A stretch of 64,000 nucleotides of DNA, from assembly GCA_005406025.1 (NCBI GenBank), contig BGZK01000484.1, positions 310,001-374,000 on the forward strand. Direction: 5' to 3'. Within the stretch, counting starts at the first letter, position 1; each line of letters begins with the position of its first letter. A program made the translations under genes and the position numbers. The notes under the pieces are model-generated. The model saw nothing but the letters and a program-made list of their open reading frames with translations, made no database searches and was not told the origin of the DNA. Below are positions 59,995-64,000 of the stretch, piece after piece. The DNA is from Eumeta japonica. Lineage: Eukaryota; Arthropoda; Insecta; Lepidoptera; Psychidae.

Positions 59995-62025
59995 CATTGT
60001 AGAAAGTATGCTTCAATAGTGATTACACAAAAAAAAAGAACATAAAATATTACAGGTATTTTGTTAGTGTCAGTCTAATTCTAATTTATAAAACGCTAAG
60101 AAAAAATATTTAGGGATTATACTAAATGAATAAAAAAAATTATCATTTACACGTTTTTTTTTATAATATCATTTTAGATAGATCACAGAATCCTAACAAT
60201 TAGGGACAGTTTATACTTGTTTTCTTTTAGGTGTGTGTGACTTTATATAAAACACATTTTATGCGTTCCATCAAATGCATAAAATATCAAATTAAAATAC
60301 CTAGTACACAGATTTGCATGTAGTCAGTCATCTATTAGATCGACCTGATTCGTGTATTCAAACAAGCTAAACATTGAAAATAAATATTAACTTATGTTCA
60401 GATGGGTTGAACTTTTTTTTTAAAGTGAATAGATACGATATGACTAAGTGCACACAAGACAAAGATGACCCAGTTATTAATTCCCAACTGCTACATCCAT
60501 GGCTGTGTAAAACGGTTATTCATTCCAGCCGACTGACAGACCGAAGACAATAGAACGCTGACACAGATGTATGTATCCAGTATTCGATAGGTTTTATTTA
60601 ATCTATATGCGTTGAAAGAAACTTTCTTGACCAACTGATCGAAAACCTTTCTGTAAAATCAAATTGTGTTAACCAATTTTAAATACACAATGTATCTATA
60701 CGTTTTATGGTTGTTTACGACTTCGCCCGCCCGCCATCGATTACTATGTGCTAGCGATAAATATAAATAAATTTTAAACTAAGTGCAAACGAAATTGAAA
60801 ACGCGTGGTATGTAAATGCGTTATAGATAACTTCCGTGACCTGACCTAGCGGACAAGACGAAGTGTTTCATACAGACAGATAGACAAACAAATAATGAAT
60901 ATAACAAAGGTATCTAACTAAATAGTTACCTCAACATGTAATAAGTGACCTTAACACTTCCCGACTTTTTAACTATTGTTATCTGCACTTAAAGCTGCGT
61001 TATCATCAATTGTATGAGAATTCGTGCAGCGCCCCTAGCGGTTTTTTACGTAACTCACAAATGCCTACACAAATGATAGTAAATGCATACTGAATAGTAG
61101 GCGCTAAATAGCCACTTGTATGGTGATCAGATCCTTTGCATGGCTATACGAATGACGTTTACCCGAACGCTTACGGGTAATTTAACTTAAATATGCATAT
61201 GCACATCGACTTATTAATATAATACATTAGATTAGTAAGTCGATGTTTAGAAGTATTTGAAATTAAAGTTTGTCACCTCGCCGGTGCAACCTTGCGGACC
61301 AATAACGAGTGAATTATACAATTACCGACGACACGATAACTATATTTAGTAGGTAGGTATAGGCAATTATCGTATTAATAGGTCATTGACAGCGTTAAAA
61401 ATAAACTTGTACTACCCAATTGTGGATATTTAATCGAAATTACCATATCTTAGAAGTACGTACTTACCGGTACTGATAAGGGCGGGTCCAGCTTTTGAAT
61501 CGGGGAGGCGTCACATGATACTGATTAGTCAAGACATGCCCATTACAATAATAAAACAAAAACGCAATCTAGGGGAGGTCATGACATCTATGAAACCCTG
61601 GATTAGCCCCTGGATAATGGTTTAGCACATCATAATTTTTTTCCTGGTCTGGACAAAGTATTCTTTTATTTCGTGTTTAATCACGGAGGTGTATAATAAA
61701 AAAATGTAAGTACCTAATTTAAGAATTATGTCACAGAAATTTGTACAATTGTATACCGATTTTTAGTTTATATATAATCCCACACTTTCATAAATAAAAA
61801 TTAACTCAACGTGTATTATTAGTCTGTGTAGAAAAATGAATACAAAAATATCGCCCACCTATATAATTTCTTACATTGACGATAATGTAAGGAATACTTA
61901 CAAAACTTATCAGACAATAAAAAAATATAATACCCAAAACACAGACAACAAATGATAAATTCTCCGTGGTCTCTTGAGCCTAGAAACGGCAGAAAAATAA
62001 GTTAACCAAGCTCACCATCATAACG
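59995..62025. other. AT-rich spacer, no gene seen
   Basis: Contains the hairpin at 61203-61246. 'acttcgcccgcccgccatcg' near 60720 and 'acagacagatagacaaacaa' near 60874 may be retroelement relics. No frame of note. Confidence 0.4.
61203..61246. repeat. 44-nt hairpin with 16-bp arms
   Basis: acatcgacttattaat (61203-61218) pairs with attagtaagtcgatgt (61231-61246) with one mismatch around a 12-nt loop. Confidence 0.8.
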
Positions 62026-62035
62026 GAGGTGTGCA

Positions 62036-62170
62036 TGTCAAGACGTCCTGCGGCCGGATCCCATCGGCGTCCTCGGGAATCGAACCCGATGCAGCCGGGT
62101 TACATCACCGACGCCGAAATAACCGTTCTGTACCGCACGTCAGTCGGCGACGCAAGGTTACGGCAGAGAA
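62036..62170 (-). repeat. tRNA-derived SINE head (second type)
   Basis: On the minus strand 'cggttatttcggcgtcggtg' is followed by 'gtaacccggctgca', then a near-perfect T-arm 'tcgggttcgattcccga' and 'ggacgcc'. The B box GGTTCGATTCC is intact. The D arm and acceptor stem do not fit a functional tRNA, so a SINE head is preferred. The plus-strand frame here (62029-62229) is incidental. Confidence 0.5.
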
Positions 62171-62384
62171 AAAAAAAACTAACTAACTACATCGAAATTA
62201 AGATCAACTATTGTAACATTAATCCATAGCCGCGTGTAAATACGTCTTATTAACACTTTGAGAATGTATGCACTTAAATGCGATCAAACACAACAATACC
62301 GTAATTATGCACAATACAAAACAACGATAATTCTGTTATATCACAATCCGTCAAAAGTCATAATATTTGTTAACGTAAACCGTA

Positions 62385-62570
62385 ACTTGGGGAAGATGGA
62401 CGCACGACCTCCCGCTAACGCCGTACAAAACAAACTGACTTCAAGAACTCGATTGAATTCAGTTCGGACGACGACGTTACATTTCAAAGCGACCTTTTGC
62501 TACTTGTCGCATTCTTTCTCGCTATAATTACACGTCGTGGAAAGAGACAGCGATAGATTCGGATGTTACG
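62385..62570. promoter_or_regulatory. GC-richer island
   Basis: A block with 'ttcggacgacgacgttacat' and 'acacgtcgtggaaagagaca' stands out from the AT-rich flanks. An 89-codon frame crosses it without recognisable motif. Candidate regulatory DNA. Confidence 0.25.
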
Positions 62571-62599
62571 ACGCGTATTGCATTTCAACTGCACTTTAA

Positions 62600-63595
62600 T
62601 ATATCTGTAAAATTAAACTAAATCCTAAATGTTTGTACACGGTACAGATATTAAACCTTATGGGTATAAGCATAAGGTCGTTTGTTATTTCCAATAAAAG
62701 GCTACTGAATCAAGGAGTTGTAATACCATATACCTACGAGAATGGCATCGCGTGATGAAACTAATAATAATTATGACGGATCACTAACTTTGTTAGATTT
62801 TAATAAATTATTTAATGGTCATGTAGCGACTTTTAATTAGAATTAATTTTCGATAAACAGACAAAATCTGAGTGACGGTTGACTTGTGACAAACCGCTGT
62901 TTGCAACTTCCCCGAGCTCATAAACATTATTGCTTACGTTTTCAAGCTTTTTAACCCCTGAAGAAAACTATTTGGTGATTAGCAAGCTCTTCAGGCTGAA
63001 AATTGCAAGTGTCCTCTTTAAACTATAATTTCATATCTCTTTCAAAAGTATTATAAGTGTTATTATCTAATTGTTACTTGTTGAATATTTTATAAGATAC
63101 ATGTTCTAAATGAAGCAATGGATTTGAACGGGCTCTGCGACATTCAATGCAGTTTTACAATCTCAAAAACTATTAGGGTACATTTTAAATTGATCAAGGG
63201 ATTTAAAAATTAAAAAATATTAATCTTTAACTCTTGTCAACTTTGATATGTTTTGATCAATTTATTCGATAACAACGAGCCTTGTGAGGTTTAATGGAGC
63301 TTTTTAAAAGCGCAAATATAGGTTTATTTTTAAAACTAAGCACTTACAAAATTTAAAGGTTATTACGCAGAAAACACATAAGAAAAGTAAAACTTTATTT
63401 TTTAAGTACTTCGTTCTCGATAACTGTCAGATATAAATCAATTTTGATCAATTTTACGGAAATTTAAACTTTTTTTGAGATTTCTTAAAATCTACGCAAT
63501 CGATTTACGTTAAATTTTCATAAAATCTTAATTCATTTAAGTTTTTTCGAATACTGCATTCGCCTTTTCCACTAGACCATTGGTTCAAAAAATAT
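62600..63595. other. AT-rich spacer, no gene seen
   Basis: No frame or repeat recognised. Confidence 0.5.
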
Positions 63596-63599
63596 TGAA

Positions 63600-63780
63600 G
63601 ATTTACTCTCTCCCTCTCTCGCATGCATTTGTGAACGTACGCTCGTACACATCACTCACTCTCTCGCTCGTACGCATAGACGCAGCACTGGCACAGACAC
63701 AAACACACGCACGCACAAACATATGCACAAATAGCACAATAAACGCACGCTATCACAATAACACACACGAATACTTTGAA
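63600..63780. repeat. low-complexity CT-rich then CA-rich tract
   Basis: 'ctctctccctctctcgc' and 'cactcactctctcgctcg' are followed by 'cacagacacaaacacacgca'-type sequence. The 104-codon frame across it is compositional. Confidence 0.8.
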
Positions 63781-64000
63781 ATTGGTTACAACAATTTCGT
63801 AAGACTCAAAATATTGACAATTTGTTTTGTTTTTGAAATCGGACTAATGACAGTAATTTATCAAATATTTTTCCAAAAATTAAAAATTTCGTAACGAGAA
63901 GAGAAAAAAAATGTTACAAAGACGGTTAAATAAAACCAAAAAAATTATAATACGAATTTGCTTTTGCAAATCGCGCAATTTAGCCCATTTTCATATTGTC

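Noticed and set aside
62050..62140. Possible minus-strand tRNA gene (intact B box and T arm)
   Set aside because: No acceptable D arm, anticodon arm or matching acceptor stem; fits a SINE head better.
63580..63894. 104-codon frame rich in Thr/His/Ser
   Set aside because: Covers CT- and CA-rich low-complexity DNA.

Overview
The window looks like nuclear DNA of an insect, most probably a moth or butterfly (Lepidoptera). It is AT-rich, carries no long open reading frame, and is littered with decayed interspersed repeats whose sequences resemble repeats common across lepidopteran genomes. These include tRNA-derived SINEs with a tail near 'gttagcagcctcc', Helitron-like elements ending in 'gcgggcaaaagc-agt', the 'ccaagtgcga...gggttccgtac' family, a LINE reverse-transcriptase tail and a broken mariner. 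The assignment comes from recalled repeat families; no database search was run.

The window behaves as a gene desert or part of a very long intron. I found no complete protein-coding gene, tRNA, rRNA or CRISPR array. Coding signal is limited to three things: a broken mariner transposase (about 29.1-30.0 kb), the carboxyl end of a LINE reverse transcriptase (46.38-46.56 kb, minus strand), and one candidate host terminal exon on the minus strand (33.12-33.31 kb). That exon has a splice acceptor, a protein-like C-terminus, a polyadenylation signal downstream and one in-frame TAG. A possible 37-nt micro-exon lies at 13.66 kb.

Layout: 0-11 kb is AT-rich spacer with GC-rich islands (about 3.0-3.4, 8.4-8.7 and 10.9-11.2 kb) and repeat fragments. 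From 11.6 to 12.9 kb there are two well-bounded terminal-inverted-repeat elements, one of them hAT-like with a perfect 8-bp target duplication. From 14.9 to 19.4 kb several Helitron-like copies occur, one beside an (AT)n microsatellite. From 22 to 27 kb there are GC-rich islands and hairpins. From 28.8 to 30.6 kb a mariner sits nested inside another inverted-repeat element. At 32.2-32.8 kb there is a regular 40-bp tandem array with a 200-bp higher-order repeat. The candidate exon follows at 33.1 kb. From 34 to 64 kb there is AT-rich spacer with scattered SINEs, Helitron-like copies, the LINE remnant, a pair of oppositely oriented repeats at 52.1 and 55.6-56.3 kb, a TATA-plus-AATAAA unit at 51.9 kb that may be a solo LTR, and further islands.

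No set of genes works together here. The host content, if any, is regulatory: the GC-rich islands (some with palindromic TGCGCATGCG-type sites, a CRE, GATA sites or inverted ATGGCG pairs) are the best candidates for enhancers, promoters or 5' exons of flanking genes. I did not find a convincing undescribed multi-gene system. The most unusual items are the phased 40-bp array, the exon with an internal stop, the micro-exon candidate and several strong hairpins.
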